Source: Candidatus Competibacteraceae bacterium (lineage in GTDB: Bacteria; Pseudomonadota; Gammaproteobacteria; Competibacterales; Competibacteraceae). From it: DNA of 64,000 nucleotides. Positions 1-8,601 of the stretch are shown in pieces; position 1 is the stretch's first letter, and each line of letters begins with the position of its first letter. The notes under the pieces were generated by a model, which was not told the origin of the DNA, did no database searches, and was given only the letters and a program-made list of their open reading frames with translations. A program made the position numbers and the translations under genes. The stretch spans positions 3,235,001-3,299,000 of the forward strand of contig CP065007.1 in the NCBI GenBank assembly GCA_016699715.1. The letters are read 5' to 3'.

Positions 1-233
1 AGCCGACCAGCAGCACTCGCTCGCACAGTGCCTCGGGCACGTTGAACAGCAGCAGCGATTGGCCCGGCTTGCCTTCCAGGTCGCCACGGCGCAGCAGGTT
101 GCCGAGATAGCCGCCGCAGGCGGTGTCGAACTGCTCGGCCGAAACGCTCAGTCGCCGGGATTCGTAAACGCCCAGTACCAGGCAGGCGGTGCGCTGTTTT
201 TCTGGATTGCCGCTCTTGACCGTAAATTCCATC
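1..233 (-). CDS. pepA: Leucyl aminopeptidase, N-terminal part (runs off left edge)
   Basis: Only the first 77 codons are in the window. The protein begins MEFTVKSGNPEKQRTACLV and matches the N-terminal macro-like domain of PepA, the cytosolic hexameric M17 aminopeptidase that releases N-terminal residues from peptides. The metal-binding catalytic domain lies outside the window. The ATG is preceded by a strong GGAGGAAG ribosome-binding site. It is divergent from lptF, the arrangement also found in Escherichia coli and many other gammaproteobacteria, which supports the identification despite the short fragment. Confidence 0.85.
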
Positions 234-480
234 GGCGGACTTCCTCCGAGTTTGAAGGGGTGATGGGTCCTGCCGGACCCAGGACCAGGCAGGTTGCGGA
301 GCCGCGGAACGCGGCCGAACCGCCGGAGCGGGCGGGGATGCGCCGGTGCCTGGAAAACGAAACAGAATATTTCCACCGAACCGCCGGATGATGAAGGGCG
401 ATACAGCATCTTGAATGCGTTGAGTTTAGCCGGAAATCACCACGCCTCACAGCCAGACCCGCAACGGAGCGCTCTCGAAC

Positions 481-1587
481 GTGCCTTCCACCATTGACCG
501 TTACCTGATGCGGGAGATCGGCCTGACCCTGCTGGCGACCGCGCTGGTGCTGCTGGCGATGGTCCTCAGCCACCGGCTCGCCAATTACCTGAGCCAGATC
601 GCCAACGGCCTGCTGGCTCGCGATTCCATTTTCCTTCTTCTCGGGTTGCAGGTGATCGAAATTTTGAGCCTGCTCATTCCGCTGGCGTTTCTGCTGAGCA
701 TCGTGCTCACCTTGGGCCGCCTGTACCGCGATCATGAAATGACCGCGCTGGCCGCCTGCGGTTATGGCCCGCTGTCGGCTTACCGCGCGGTGTTCCTGTT
801 GGCGGTGCCGTTGGCCCTGCTCACCGCCGGGTTTTCGCTGTTCCTGTCGCCGGTGACCATGGAATTCCAGTTCGAACTGCTGGCCAAGGCCCGCAAGGAA
901 GCCGAAATTTCCATGTTCACGCCGGGTACCTTTCGCGAAGTGCTGGAAGGCCGACATGTGATCTACATCGGCGGCCTGGACGAAGGAGAGATGCACAACG
1001 TCTTCATCCAAAGCCGCGAGCCCGACGGCGACATCAGCATTACCACCGGCGAGCGGGGACGGCAGGAAACCGACGCGAAGGACCTGCGCCATATCGTGCT
1101 GGAGCACGGTTACCGCTACCGGGGCACGCCCGGCCGCGGCGATTACGAAATCCTCAGCTTCGAACAGGCGGCGATGCGGGTCGATGCCAGCGCGCCCCAG
1201 CAGGCCTGGAAACACCGGGAAACGCTGCCCACCCAAAAATTACTGAGTTCGAACGACCCCATTCGGGTTGCCGAACTACACATGCGGCTCAACTACCCAC
1301 TTCAAGTACTGGTCATCGCGCTATGGGCGCCGCTGCTGGCCCGTGCCCGGCCGCGCGAGGGCCGCTACGGTCGGATCGTCGCGGCCCTGCTGATCTACGC
1401 CATCAACTTCAATCTGATCGGCGTCGGCGAATCCTGGCTTAGCCACGGTATCGTCGGAGGTGGCGTCGGTCTGTGGTGGGTGCACGGCCTGTTTCTGCTG
1501 TTCGGCGCCGGACTGCTGCTTCACTACTACGCCGCCAGCCATGGCATTCGCCTGCTGCGGCGCGTCCTGCGCCGGAGCACCACATGA
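481..1587 (+). CDS. lptF: LPS export ABC transporter permease LptF
   Basis: LptF is one of the two inner-membrane permeases of the LptB2FG transporter, which extracts lipopolysaccharide from the inner membrane and feeds it to the LptC-A-DE bridge. The 368-residue product starts with the family signature IDRYLMREIGLTLL. It has the expected plan: paired membrane helices at about residues 12-35 and 55-80, another near 100-120, a large beta-jellyroll periplasmic domain (about 125-255), and three C-terminal helices. The start is GTG; the ribosome-binding site is weak (GGAG about 12 bases upstream). Its stop overlaps the lptG start (ATGA), so the pair is co-translated. Confidence 0.93.
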   Translation: MPSTIDRYLMREIGLTLLATALVLLAMVLSHRLANYLSQIANGLLARDSIFLLLGLQVIEILSLLIPLAFLLSIVLTLGRLYRDHEMTALAACGYGPLSAYRAVFLLAVPLALLTAGFSLFLSPVTMEFQFELLAKARKEAEISMFTPGTFREVLEGRHVIYIGGLDEGEMHNVFIQSREPDGDISITTGERGRQETDAKDLRHIVLEHGYRYRGTPGRGDYEILSFEQAAMRVDASAPQQAWKHRETLPTQKLLSSNDPIRVAELHMRLNYPLQVLVIALWAPLLARARPREGRYGRIVAALLIYAINFNLIGVGESWLSHGIVGGGVGLWWVHGLFLLFGAGLLLHYYAASHGIRLLRRVLRRSTT

Positions 1588-2648
1588 AACTGCTGGATCG
1601 CTACATCTTTCGCACCGTCGCCACGACGACCCTGGTCGCGCTACTGGCGCTGCTGCTGCTGGAATTCTTTCTGAGCCTGCTGGCGGAGCTGGAAGATGTC
1701 GGCACTGGCGGTTACGATTTCGTGGCGGCGCTCCGCTATCTGGTGCTGGTCCAGCCCCAGCGGCTGTACGAACTATTCCCCATGGCGCTGCTGGTGGGTG
1801 GATTGCTCGGTATGGGCGCGCTGGCCAGTGGCAGCGAGCTGATCGTCATGCGGGCTGCGGGGCTGTCGCTGACCCGGCTAACCCGCTCCGTCCTGCAGGC
1901 CGGACTGCTGTTGAGCCTGGCGGTACTGTTGATCGGCGAGTTTGCCGCCCCTTCCCTGGAGCAGTTCGCCCGCGAACAGCGCGCCGTCGTCAAGGGCGAA
2001 AATCTGGCGATCCGCGGCGGCCGAGGTTTCTGGGCGCGCGACGGCGATTATTTCATTCACGTTCGAGGGGTGCTGCCGGGCGTCCGGCTGGCGGACATCA
2101 ATATTTTCAAGATCAGCCCCGAGGCCCGGCTCGAAACCGTTACCCATGCCCAGGGCGCGCGCTATCAAGCCGGCCGCTGGGTGCTGGAAGGCGTGAGCCG
2201 CAGCGTTTTCAACGACGACCAGGTGCTGACCGAGCAACTACCCAGTCTGACGGTAGTCTCGGCCATCAGCCCGCAGATCCTGGAAGTGCTGGCCGCCAAC
2301 CCCAACCAACTGTCGATCCGCGACCTGCTGATTTATGTGGATTATCTGGAACGCAACGGACTGGATGCCCAAAGCTACCGGTTGGCCTTATGGCGCAAGT
2401 TGCTGGCGCCACTGGCTTATCTGGCGATGTTGGTGGTCGCCATGCCGTTCGTGTTCGGCCCGCAGCGCTCGGCGGGTGTCGGCCAGCGCTTGCTGGTCGG
2501 TCTGCTGCTCGGGCTGGCGTTCTTTCTGATCAATTATCTACTCGGCAATGTGGTGCTGCTGTACGGCTACCCGCCGCTGGTGGGGGCCGCGCTGCCGTCG
2601 CTGCTGTTCCTGGGCGCCGGGTTTTACGCATTGCACCGGCTGCGTTAG
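1584..2648 (+). CDS. lptG: LPS export ABC transporter permease LptG
   Basis: Second permease of LptB2FG. The 354-residue product begins MKLLDRYIFRTVATTT, the usual LptG start. It shows the same topology as LptF: N-terminal helices to about residue 120, a periplasmic jellyroll domain (about 130-260) and C-terminal helices rich in Leu/Val. The open frame extends further upstream inside lptF, but the ATG that overlaps the lptF stop gives the family length and the family N-terminus. Its stop codon overlaps the stop of the convergent RDD gene, so the two transcripts meet tail to tail. Confidence 0.93.
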   Translation: MKLLDRYIFRTVATTTLVALLALLLLEFFLSLLAELEDVGTGGYDFVAALRYLVLVQPQRLYELFPMALLVGGLLGMGALASGSELIVMRAAGLSLTRLTRSVLQAGLLLSLAVLLIGEFAAPSLEQFAREQRAVVKGENLAIRGGRGFWARDGDYFIHVRGVLPGVRLADINIFKISPEARLETVTHAQGARYQAGRWVLEGVSRSVFNDDQVLTEQLPSLTVVSAISPQILEVLAANPNQLSIRDLLIYVDYLERNGLDAQSYRLALWRKLLAPLAYLAMLVVAMPFVFGPQRSAGVGQRLLVGLLLGLAFFLINYLLGNVVLLYGYPPLVGAALPSLLFLGAGFYALHRLR

Positions 2649-3175
2649 CCGTTGCCGCCTTTGGGTAGCAGCACCAGTTCCGTTTCCGAAAAACGGTCCG
2701 GCAGACGCAATACCAACAGCAGCAGCAGGCACGCAAAACCGGCGCCCAGGCTGAAACCGATGCCGAGCTTGAAGACCTGGTGCAGGTAAGCCACCGGCGC
2801 CAACCACAGACTGGCGATCAGGAACCGCAGCAGGGCTTGCCACCAGCCGATGCCCCGGCCATCGCGCCGCTGTACCCGTACCCGCCAGGCGCGCATCCCC
2901 AGGGTCTGGCCGCCGTGGACCCAGAATCCACCGTAGAAAAAGAAGCATACCAGTAGCAGGTAGCTGCGAAAGAACGGGTTGCCCGGCAATGGATTATGTG
3001 TTTCAAACACGGCGCTGCCGATCAAAATCACGGTCAGACCCAGTGCCAGCGCGGCCGCAACGAACAGCACTCCAGTCAGCAACAACCCGTCATAGCCCAT
3101 CGCCGCCAGCCGGCGCGGCAATTGCGCCAACGGGAAAGCGAGGTTCGATGGCGGCGGTTCGACTGCGCGCATCAT
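2645..3175 (-). CDS. RDD family membrane protein
   Basis: A 176-residue membrane protein of the RDD family (named for conserved Arg and Asp residues). PRRLAAMGYDGLLLTGVLF near the N-terminus carries the family R and D positions in the first helix. A second hydrophobic stretch follows, then SYLLLVCFFFYGGFWVHGGQTLGMRAW, the hallmark G-Q-T-x-G-M segment, shown here only to fix the family. The C-terminal half has two further helices. Biochemical function is not established for this subfamily; some RDD proteins are implicated in ion antiport. In many gammaproteobacteria an RDD gene lies beside lptG, as here. The start could be either of two adjacent ATGs. Confidence 0.8.
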   Translation of the reverse strand: MMRAVEPPPSNLAFPLAQLPRRLAAMGYDGLLLTGVLFVAAALALGLTVILIGSAVFETHNPLPGNPFFRSYLLLVCFFFYGGFWVHGGQTLGMRAWRVRVQRRDGRGIGWWQALLRFLIASLWLAPVAYLHQVFKLGIGFSLGAGFACLLLLLVLRLPDRFSETELVLLPKGGNG

Positions 3176-3222
3176 CGGTCGGTCACGCGGTCATCGTGGG
3201 CATGCAGCCGGATTTGTTCAAG

Positions 3223-4635
3223 TCACTTGCCAGCGGATTTGGCGGCGGCGCTCTTGCCGTTCGTCTTGCCTTTGCCGGCGTCGGGTTTGGCGGGTGGTCC
3301 GGGTACTGGCGCGACGGGAATGCCGCTCGTCGGCACGGGTCCGCCCAACCAGCCGTTAATCTCCACCATATCTTCCGCCGACAACTGGCCGGCGGCCTGT
3401 TTGAGCACCAGGTAATTGGCGATGTAGGAATAGCGGGCGGCGGCGTACTCCCGCTCGGCCAGGTAAACGTTACGTTCGGCGTTCAACACGTCCACGATGG
3501 TGCGGGTGCCGACCTCGTAACCGGCCTGGGTGGCTTCCAGCGCGCTGCGAGTGGATATCCGGGTCTGGTCCAATGCCTTGATCTGGCTGATGGCGGTTTC
3601 CTGGCCTCGGTAGGCGTTACGAACGGTGCGAACCGCATCGCGTTGCAGGTTCTCCAGATTCTGGCGTGAGGCTTCGTAGTTGTAGGCTGCCTGGCGAGAG
3701 CGGGAAGATACCGCGCCGCCACTGTACAGGGGAACGGTCAATTGCAGGTTGACTTGACTGCTGATGGTGCGATTGAACGCGGTGTCCACGTCGGCGCGGC
3801 TGGCGTTCAGGTCCAGGGACGGATAGTGGCCGGCCTTCTGCAACCGGATATTTTCCCGAGCCTGCTCGACCTCAAAGCCGGCGCTACGCAGCGTCAGATT
3901 ATTGTCCAGTGCCATGCGCACCCACTGCTCGGGATCCTTGGGATTGGGCAGCGCCAGTGGCATCCGCTCGCTGAGCAGATTGAGTTGCGCATAGTCCTGA
4001 CCGGTCAACTGCCGCAGCAGTTCGCGGGCGTCGGCCAACTTATTGATGGCATCGATCTCCGAGGAAACGGCGCCATCGAATCGGGCCTGGGCATCGTAAA
4101 CGTCAGTGATGGTAGCCAACCCGACCTCGAACCGTCGGTTGGCCTGTTCAAGCTGGCGAGCGAAGGCGTTTTTTTCCGCTGTGGCGAAAGTCAGATTGTC
4201 GATCGCCGCCAGCACGCCGAAATAACCCTGCGAAACTCGCAGAATCAGAACATCTTCCGCATTGCTGAAGTCGGCATCGGCTTGCTTGACCACCTCTTCC
4301 GCCAGTCGTTGCTGGACCTGGCTGGCACGGTTATAAATGGGTTGCGTCAAACCGATCGCGTAGCTGTGGGTATCGCCACCATCACTGCCGGTCGATACGC
4401 CCACAACCCCAAAGGTGTTGCCCTGCGAGGCCGTAACGCCCACGCTCGGCAACAACAGGGCACGAGCTTGCGGTTTGGCTTCCTGGGAGGCTTGCCGGCT
4501 GGCGGCGGCGGCCTTGAGCGTCGGATCGCTCTCCATGGACTGACGGTACACTTGCAGCAGGTCTTCCGCCCCTACCGGCTGGCCGAACAGTGCGGCGACC
4601 ATTCCGGCCAACAGCAAACGGTGCGCTTTGGGCAT
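3223..4635 (-). CDS. tolC: TolC family outer membrane channel protein
   Basis: Outer-membrane exit duct for tripartite efflux pumps and type I secretion. The 470-residue product has a clear signal peptide (MPKAHRLLLAGMVAALFG, cleavage after PVGA). Two tandem OEP repeats follow, with the typical openings EDLLQVYRQSMESDPTL and, in the second half, ALDNNLTLRSAGFEVEQA. The heptad-rich helices of the periplasmic barrel are evident. The last ~35 residues form a Pro/Lys/Ala/Gly-rich tail that is longer than in E. coli TolC. The start was chosen at the ATG before the signal peptide; AAGGGAG lies about ten bases upstream. It is downstream of a rhodanese gene and pcm on the same strand, with about 105 bases between. 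Confidence 0.92.
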   Translation of the reverse strand: MPKAHRLLLAGMVAALFGQPVGAEDLLQVYRQSMESDPTLKAAAASRQASQEAKPQARALLLPSVGVTASQGNTFGVVGVSTGSDGGDTHSYAIGLTQPIYNRASQVQQRLAEEVVKQADADFSNAEDVLILRVSQGYFGVLAAIDNLTFATAEKNAFARQLEQANRRFEVGLATITDVYDAQARFDGAVSSEIDAINKLADARELLRQLTGQDYAQLNLLSERMPLALPNPKDPEQWVRMALDNNLTLRSAGFEVEQARENIRLQKAGHYPSLDLNASRADVDTAFNRTISSQVNLQLTVPLYSGGAVSSRSRQAAYNYEASRQNLENLQRDAVRTVRNAYRGQETAISQIKALDQTRISTRSALEATQAGYEVGTRTIVDVLNAERNVYLAEREYAAARYSYIANYLVLKQAAGQLSAEDMVEINGWLGGPVPTSGIPVAPVPGPPAKPDAGKGKTNGKSAAAKSAGK

Positions 4636-4742
4636 GGCTGACGGACTCCCTTGGATAACGGGTACTTTAACGATCACTAATATAGCAAACGGATCATCGC
4701 GGCGAAAACCCCTTGCGGGATCGGCAAAAGGCGGAGCGCGAG

Positions 4743-5063
4743 CTAATAGGTGGGCACGGTGGGATCGACTTCGCGCGACCAGGCATCGATTCCGCCATCC
4801 AGGTTGGCGACCCGCTCGAAGCCAGCGTGCTCGAGGAACAGGACCACTTGAGCGCTGCGGAATCCATGGTGACAGATCACGGCCATCTCCCGCGCCGGAT
4901 CGAGCTGATGCCAACCGTCCATGACGCGATCTATCGGCAGGTTGAGTGCGCCCTCGATCCAGGCAACCGCCACTTCCCAGGGTTCCCGGACATCCAGCAA
5001 CAGCGGCGGATCTCGATCCCGCGCCAACATCCCCTGGAGTTCGAGGGGCGTCAATTGCCGCAT
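4743..5063 (-). CDS. Rhodanese-like single-domain protein
   Basis: A 106-residue single rhodanese domain of the GlpE/PspE size class. The fold markers are LLLDVREPWEVAVAWIEGA and the catalytic loop ICHHGFRS, with the sulfur-accepting cysteine at residue 64. Such proteins move sulfane sulfur between donors and thiophilic acceptors; the physiological partner is unknown here. There is no signal peptide, so it is cytosolic. It starts only five bases after the pcm stop, so it is almost certainly co-transcribed with pcm and probably tolC, an association seen in many gammaproteobacteria. Confidence 0.87.
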   Translation of the reverse strand: MRQLTPLELQGMLARDRDPPLLLDVREPWEVAVAWIEGALNLPIDRVMDGWHQLDPAREMAVICHHGFRSAQVVLFLEHAGFERVANLDGGIDAWSREVDPTVPTY

Positions 5064-5068
5064 GAGGC

Positions 5069-5728
5069 TCAGAATTCGAAGGTTTTATGGGGTCCGGCGT
5101 TGCGCAACGGGGGGAGTTCGGTGTCGAACAGACTTTCCTCGATCCATTCCCGCTCGCCGGTTCGAGTGACCAGTAGCGCCTCCATCACCGGCGGCTGACC
5201 CACCACGACAAACAGCCGACCGCCTAGGCTCAGGCTTTGCCGCCAGCGGTCGTCAAGCATGGCCACCGAGCCGGTGGCGGCGATGACGCCGTAGCGGTGC
5301 TCGCCCCAAGAGTGGCTGGCGTCGCCGACCTGCAACTTTACGTTACCGATGCCATGCGCCTTGAGCTTGGGCCGGGCGGCTTCGATGAATTCGGGGACGA
5401 TGTCCACGCTGGTCACTCCCGCGGCCAGGCGCGCCAGACAGGCGGTCAGATAAGCGCTGCCGGTGCCGACTTCCAACACCTGATCGACCGGTCGCGGCGC
5501 CAGCGCCTGCAGGATGCGACCCTCGATAGGGGGCTTTAGCATGACCTCCCCGTGGCCGAGTGGGATGGCGACGTCGCTGAAAGCCAGATTACGGTAGCGT
5601 TCCGGCACGAAATCCTCGCGCGGCATACTGGCGAGCGTATCCAAGATTCGCTGATCCAGCACTTCCCAGGGCCGGATCTGCTGCTCGATCATATTGAAGC
5701 GCGCCTGCTCGAAATTGAATGCGGTCAT
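5069..5728 (-). CDS. pcm: Protein-L-isoaspartate O-methyltransferase family protein
   Basis: SAM-dependent methyltransferase family that initiates repair of isoaspartyl residues in aged proteins. The 219-residue product starts MTAFNFEQARFNMIEQQIRP, typical of this subfamily. The SAM-binding motif I is VLEVGTGSAYLTA at about residues 84-96, where canonical Pcm has GTGSGY, so one glycine is Ala here. The family N-terminal segment, FVPERYRNLAFSDVAIPLGHGE, and the C-terminal strand region are present. The open frame extends 27 codons upstream, but those residues do not look like the family. Subfamily members near tolC may not all be true repair enzymes, so the substrate is inferred. Confidence 0.85.
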   Translation of the reverse strand: MTAFNFEQARFNMIEQQIRPWEVLDQRILDTLASMPREDFVPERYRNLAFSDVAIPLGHGEVMLKPPIEGRILQALAPRPVDQVLEVGTGSAYLTACLARLAAGVTSVDIVPEFIEAARPKLKAHGIGNVKLQVGDASHSWGEHRYGVIAATGSVAMLDDRWRQSLSLGGRLFVVVGQPPVMEALLVTRTGEREWIEESLFDTELPPLRNAGPHKTFEF

Positions 5729-5807
5729 GTGCGGAGTCCTGTCAGCGCCTGGCGGTTTTGGAATATTGGCGGGGGCCACCCCCCCGGCCGGGATTCGAGG
5801 CACACCC

Positions 5808-5816
5808 ATTCTAGCA
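5808..5816 (-). promoter_or_regulatory. Possible extended -10 promoter for pcm-rhodanese-tolC
   Basis: Read on the minus strand the sequence is TGCTAGAAT, an extended -10 element (TGn plus TAGAAT), 80 bases before the pcm start. No convincing -35 box is visible, as expected for extended -10 promoters. A GC-rich, hairpin-prone stretch lies between this site and pcm. This is a sequence match only. Confidence 0.35.
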
Positions 5817-5841
5817 TAAGGCTTTTTCGCGCGGCGCGGGC

Positions 5842-7221
5842 TTACAGAAAGGTCGCCGTCACCGCGAACAGCCGTTCGACTTCGGGCACCCGCTTCTTGT
5901 CGACCAGAAACAGGATGACGTGGTCGTCCGCCTCGATCATGGTGTCGTGGTGGCAGATGATGACCTCGTCGCGGCGGGCCACGGCGCCGATGGTGGTGCC
6001 CGGCGGCAGTTTGATCTCGTCCAGACGCCGCCCCACGACCTTCGAGGTTTTGTAGTCGCCGTGGGCCACCGCCTCGATCGCTTCGGCGGCGCCCCGACGC
6101 AGGGAGTGGACCTTGACCACGTCGCCGCGGCGGACGTGGGTCAGCAGGCTGCCGATGGTGGCCTGCTGCGGCGAGATGGCGACATCGATGATGCCGGAGG
6201 ATTCCACCAGGTCCACGTAGGACACCCGGTTGATCAGCGCCATGACCTTGCGGGCGCCCATGCGCTTGGCCAGCATCGCCGACAGGATGTTGGCCTCGTC
6301 GTCGTTGGTGACGGCGCAGAACACGTCCATGTTTTCGATATTTTCCTGCCGCAACAGATTTTCGTCGGCGGCATCGCCCTGCAACACGATGGCTCGGCTC
6401 AACTGCTCCGACAAACGCCGGCTGGTGGCGACGTTGCGCTCGATGACCTTGACCTTGAATCGCTCTTCCAGCGCCTGGGCCAGCCGCGCCCCGATATGGC
6501 CGCCGCCGGCGATGATCAAACGCTTGACCATCTTGTCCAGCTTGCGCAATTCGCTGACGATGGCGCGGGTATTCTTGCGGGCGGCGATGAAAAAAACCTC
6601 GTCGTCGGCCGTAATGATGGTGTTGCCTTCCGGAATGATCGGCCTACCTTGGCGGAAGATGGCGGCCACCCGGGCATCGATGCCCGGCATGTGCTCCGGC
6701 AGGGTGCGCAGCGCCTGGCCCACCAGAGTACTGCCTTCGTAGGCTTTGACACCCATCAGCCGGACCTGATCATCGGCGAAATCCAGCACCTGCAAGGAGC
6801 CGGGATGCTCGATGATGTGGCGGATGTAGTCCGTCACCAGTTGTTCGGGGCTGATTAGCACATCGATCGGCAGCGCCTGGTCGCTGAACAACCGATCCTG
6901 GTAGCTAATATAGCCCCCCGCCCGAACCCGCGCGATCTTGGTCGGGGTGTTGAACAAGGTATGGGCCACCTGACAGGCGATCATGTTGACTTCGTCGTTG
7001 TCGGTCAACGCGATCAGCATGTCGGCGTCGGCGGTGCCGGCCTGCTCCAGCACGCCCGGATGGGCGGCGTGACCGCAGACGGTGCGGATATCCAGCCGGT
7101 CCTGCAGCGCCTGCAGCCGCTCGGCGTTGGCGTCGACCACGGTGACGTCGTTGGCCTCGCTCGCCAGAATGTGGGCGACCGAACCGCCCACTTGCCCGGC
7201 GCCGAGCATCACGATCTTCAT
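5842..7221 (-). CDS. trkA: Trk system potassium transporter regulatory protein TrkA
   Basis: Peripheral NAD(H)-binding subunit that gates the TrkH/TrkG potassium channel. The 459-residue length matches E. coli TrkA. It is a tandem duplication of RCK domains. The first Rossmann motif is MLGAGQVGGSVA at residues 5-16 with an acidic strand end (VVDANAERL). The second is IIAGGGHIGARLAQALE near residue 232. Each is followed by an RCK-C domain, the last around residues 370-455. In E. coli trkA follows def-fmt-rsmB; here a DUF4390 gene and an NtrY/NtrX pair are inserted between rsmB and trkA, an order found in other gammaproteobacteria. Confidence 0.95.
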   Translation of the reverse strand: MKIVMLGAGQVGGSVAHILASEANDVTVVDANAERLQALQDRLDIRTVCGHAAHPGVLEQAGTADADMLIALTDNDEVNMIACQVAHTLFNTPTKIARVRAGGYISYQDRLFSDQALPIDVLISPEQLVTDYIRHIIEHPGSLQVLDFADDQVRLMGVKAYEGSTLVGQALRTLPEHMPGIDARVAAIFRQGRPIIPEGNTIITADDEVFFIAARKNTRAIVSELRKLDKMVKRLIIAGGGHIGARLAQALEERFKVKVIERNVATSRRLSEQLSRAIVLQGDAADENLLRQENIENMDVFCAVTNDDEANILSAMLAKRMGARKVMALINRVSYVDLVESSGIIDVAISPQQATIGSLLTHVRRGDVVKVHSLRRGAAEAIEAVAHGDYKTSKVVGRRLDEIKLPPGTTIGAVARRDEVIICHHDTMIEADDHVILFLVDKKRVPEVERLFAVTATFL

Positions 7222-7230
7222 AAACCGTCC

Positions 7231-8601
7231 TTACTCATCCAGCGCCTTCTTGGGATCGATGCCCAAGGCGCGCAGCTTGCGGTAGAGGTTGGTTCGCTCC
7301 ATGCCGACCCGATCAGCCAAGCGCGCCACGTTGCCCTCGCATTCGCGGAACTGCTGCATCAGATAGGTTCGCTCGAACTGTTCCCGCGCTTCACGCAGCG
7401 GCAGGTTCAGGGGAATGTTGCCGACATCCTGGGATTTGGCGGTGGTGACGCCGCGCACGGCGGCGTCCACTTCCTCCAGCGCAATTTCCTCGTCGCCGCC
7501 CAGAATCAACAGGCGCTGCACCAGATTCTTCAGTTCGCGGATGTTGCCGGGCCAGTTGTAGTTGCGCAGCCGGTTCTGGGCCGCCAGGGTGAAATGGCGG
7601 TAGGTCAGCCCTTCCTGATCGACGAAATAGCCGATGTAGTAGTTCAGCAGTTCCGGCACATCCTCGATGTGATCACGCAATGGTGGCAACTTGATCGGCA
7701 CCACGTTCAATTGATAATACAGATCCTCTCGGAACCGTCCGGTCGCCACCTCCTGCTCCAGATCGCGGTGGGTGGCGGCCGCCACTCGCACGTTGACTCG
7801 CACCGGCTCCTTGCCGCCGATGCGCAGGAAGGCGCCGTTTTCCAGGGCGCTGGCCAGCTTGGCCTGGGCTTCGAGGTCCATGTCGGCCAGTTCGTCGAGA
7901 AACAGGGTGCCGCCGCTGGCCTGCTCCAGGCGGCCGTAGTGAATCCGCTCGCCCTGCTCGGAACCGAACAGTTCCAGACTGGCGTTTTCGCGGGCGATCG
8001 AACCGACCCCGACATCCACGAACGGGCCGTTGCGGCGCGGGCTGTGCGCGTGCAGAAAGCGGGCATACACTTCCTTGCCGGTCCCCGGTTCGCCGAACAC
8101 CAGCACCGGCGCATCGTGCTGGGCGATCTTGAGCACCTGGGCGCGCAAGCGCTGCACCACCTCGCTGCGGCCAACCGGCTCGGTCACGATCCGTTGCTGG
8201 CGACGCAGATTCTGGTTTTCCCGCGCCAAGCGGTCCGCGTCCAGCGCCCGCTCCACGGTCAGCAGCAGCTTGGCCATCGACAGTGGCTTCTCGATGAAAT
8301 CGTAGGCGCCCAGTCGGGTCGCCTCGACCGCGGTCTCGACCGTGCCGTGACCGGACATCATGATCACCGGACAAGGCAGATGGTCGCCCTCGCTCCATTC
8401 CTTCAACAGGGTGATGCCATCGGTGTCCGGCATCCAGATATCGAGCAGGATCAGATCGGGCCGCTGGGCGCGGCGGGCCTCGCGGGCCGCGGCGGCATTC
8501 TCCGCGATGGCGACGCCATAACCCTCGTCTTCCAGGATTTCCTTCACTAGATCGCGAATGTCCGGCTCATCATCGACCACGAGAATATAAGATGCGCTCA
8601 T
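7231..8601 (-). CDS. ntrX: NtrX-type response regulator, AAA+ without GAFTGA
   Basis: A 456-residue response regulator with a receiver domain (phospho-acceptor Asp54 in LLDIWMPD, Lys105), an AAA+ domain (Walker A GEPGTGKE at 170-177, Walker B TLFLDE at about 232-237) and a C-terminal Fis-type helix-turn-helix (ARLADRVGMERTNLYRKLR). The sigma-54 contact loop GAFTGA is absent: where it belongs the protein reads ELFGSEQGERIHYGRLEQ. It therefore probably does not open sigma-54 complexes and may act as a DNA-binding repressor or sigma-70 regulator. It overlaps the partner kinase gene by four bases. The gene symbol reflects the NtrY/NtrX family, not a demonstrated nitrogen role. Confidence 0.85.
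   Translation of the reverse strand: MSASYILVVDDEPDIRDLVKEILEDEGYGVAIAENAAAAREARRAQRPDLILLDIWMPDTDGITLLKEWSEGDHLPCPVIMMSGHGTVETAVEATRLGAYDFIEKPLSMAKLLLTVERALDADRLARENQNLRRQQRIVTEPVGRSEVVQRLRAQVLKIAQHDAPVLVFGEPGTGKEVYARFLHAHSPRRNGPFVDVGVGSIARENASLELFGSEQGERIHYGRLEQASGGTLFLDELADMDLEAQAKLASALENGAFLRIGGKEPVRVNVRVAAATHRDLEQEVATGRFREDLYYQLNVVPIKLPPLRDHIEDVPELLNYYIGYFVDQEGLTYRHFTLAAQNRLRNYNWPGNIRELKNLVQRLLILGGDEEIALEEVDAAVRGVTTAKSQDVGNIPLNLPLREAREQFERTYLMQQFRECEGNVARLADRVGMERTNLYRKLRALGIDPKKALDE

Noticed and set aside
234..480. Divergent promoters between pepA and lptF
   Set aside because: The region must hold them, but no pair of -35 and -10 boxes stood out enough to report.
6961..8550. A 529-codon plus-strand frame opposite ntrX and trkA
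   Set aside because: It is a His/Gln-rich mirror of two well-supported genes.
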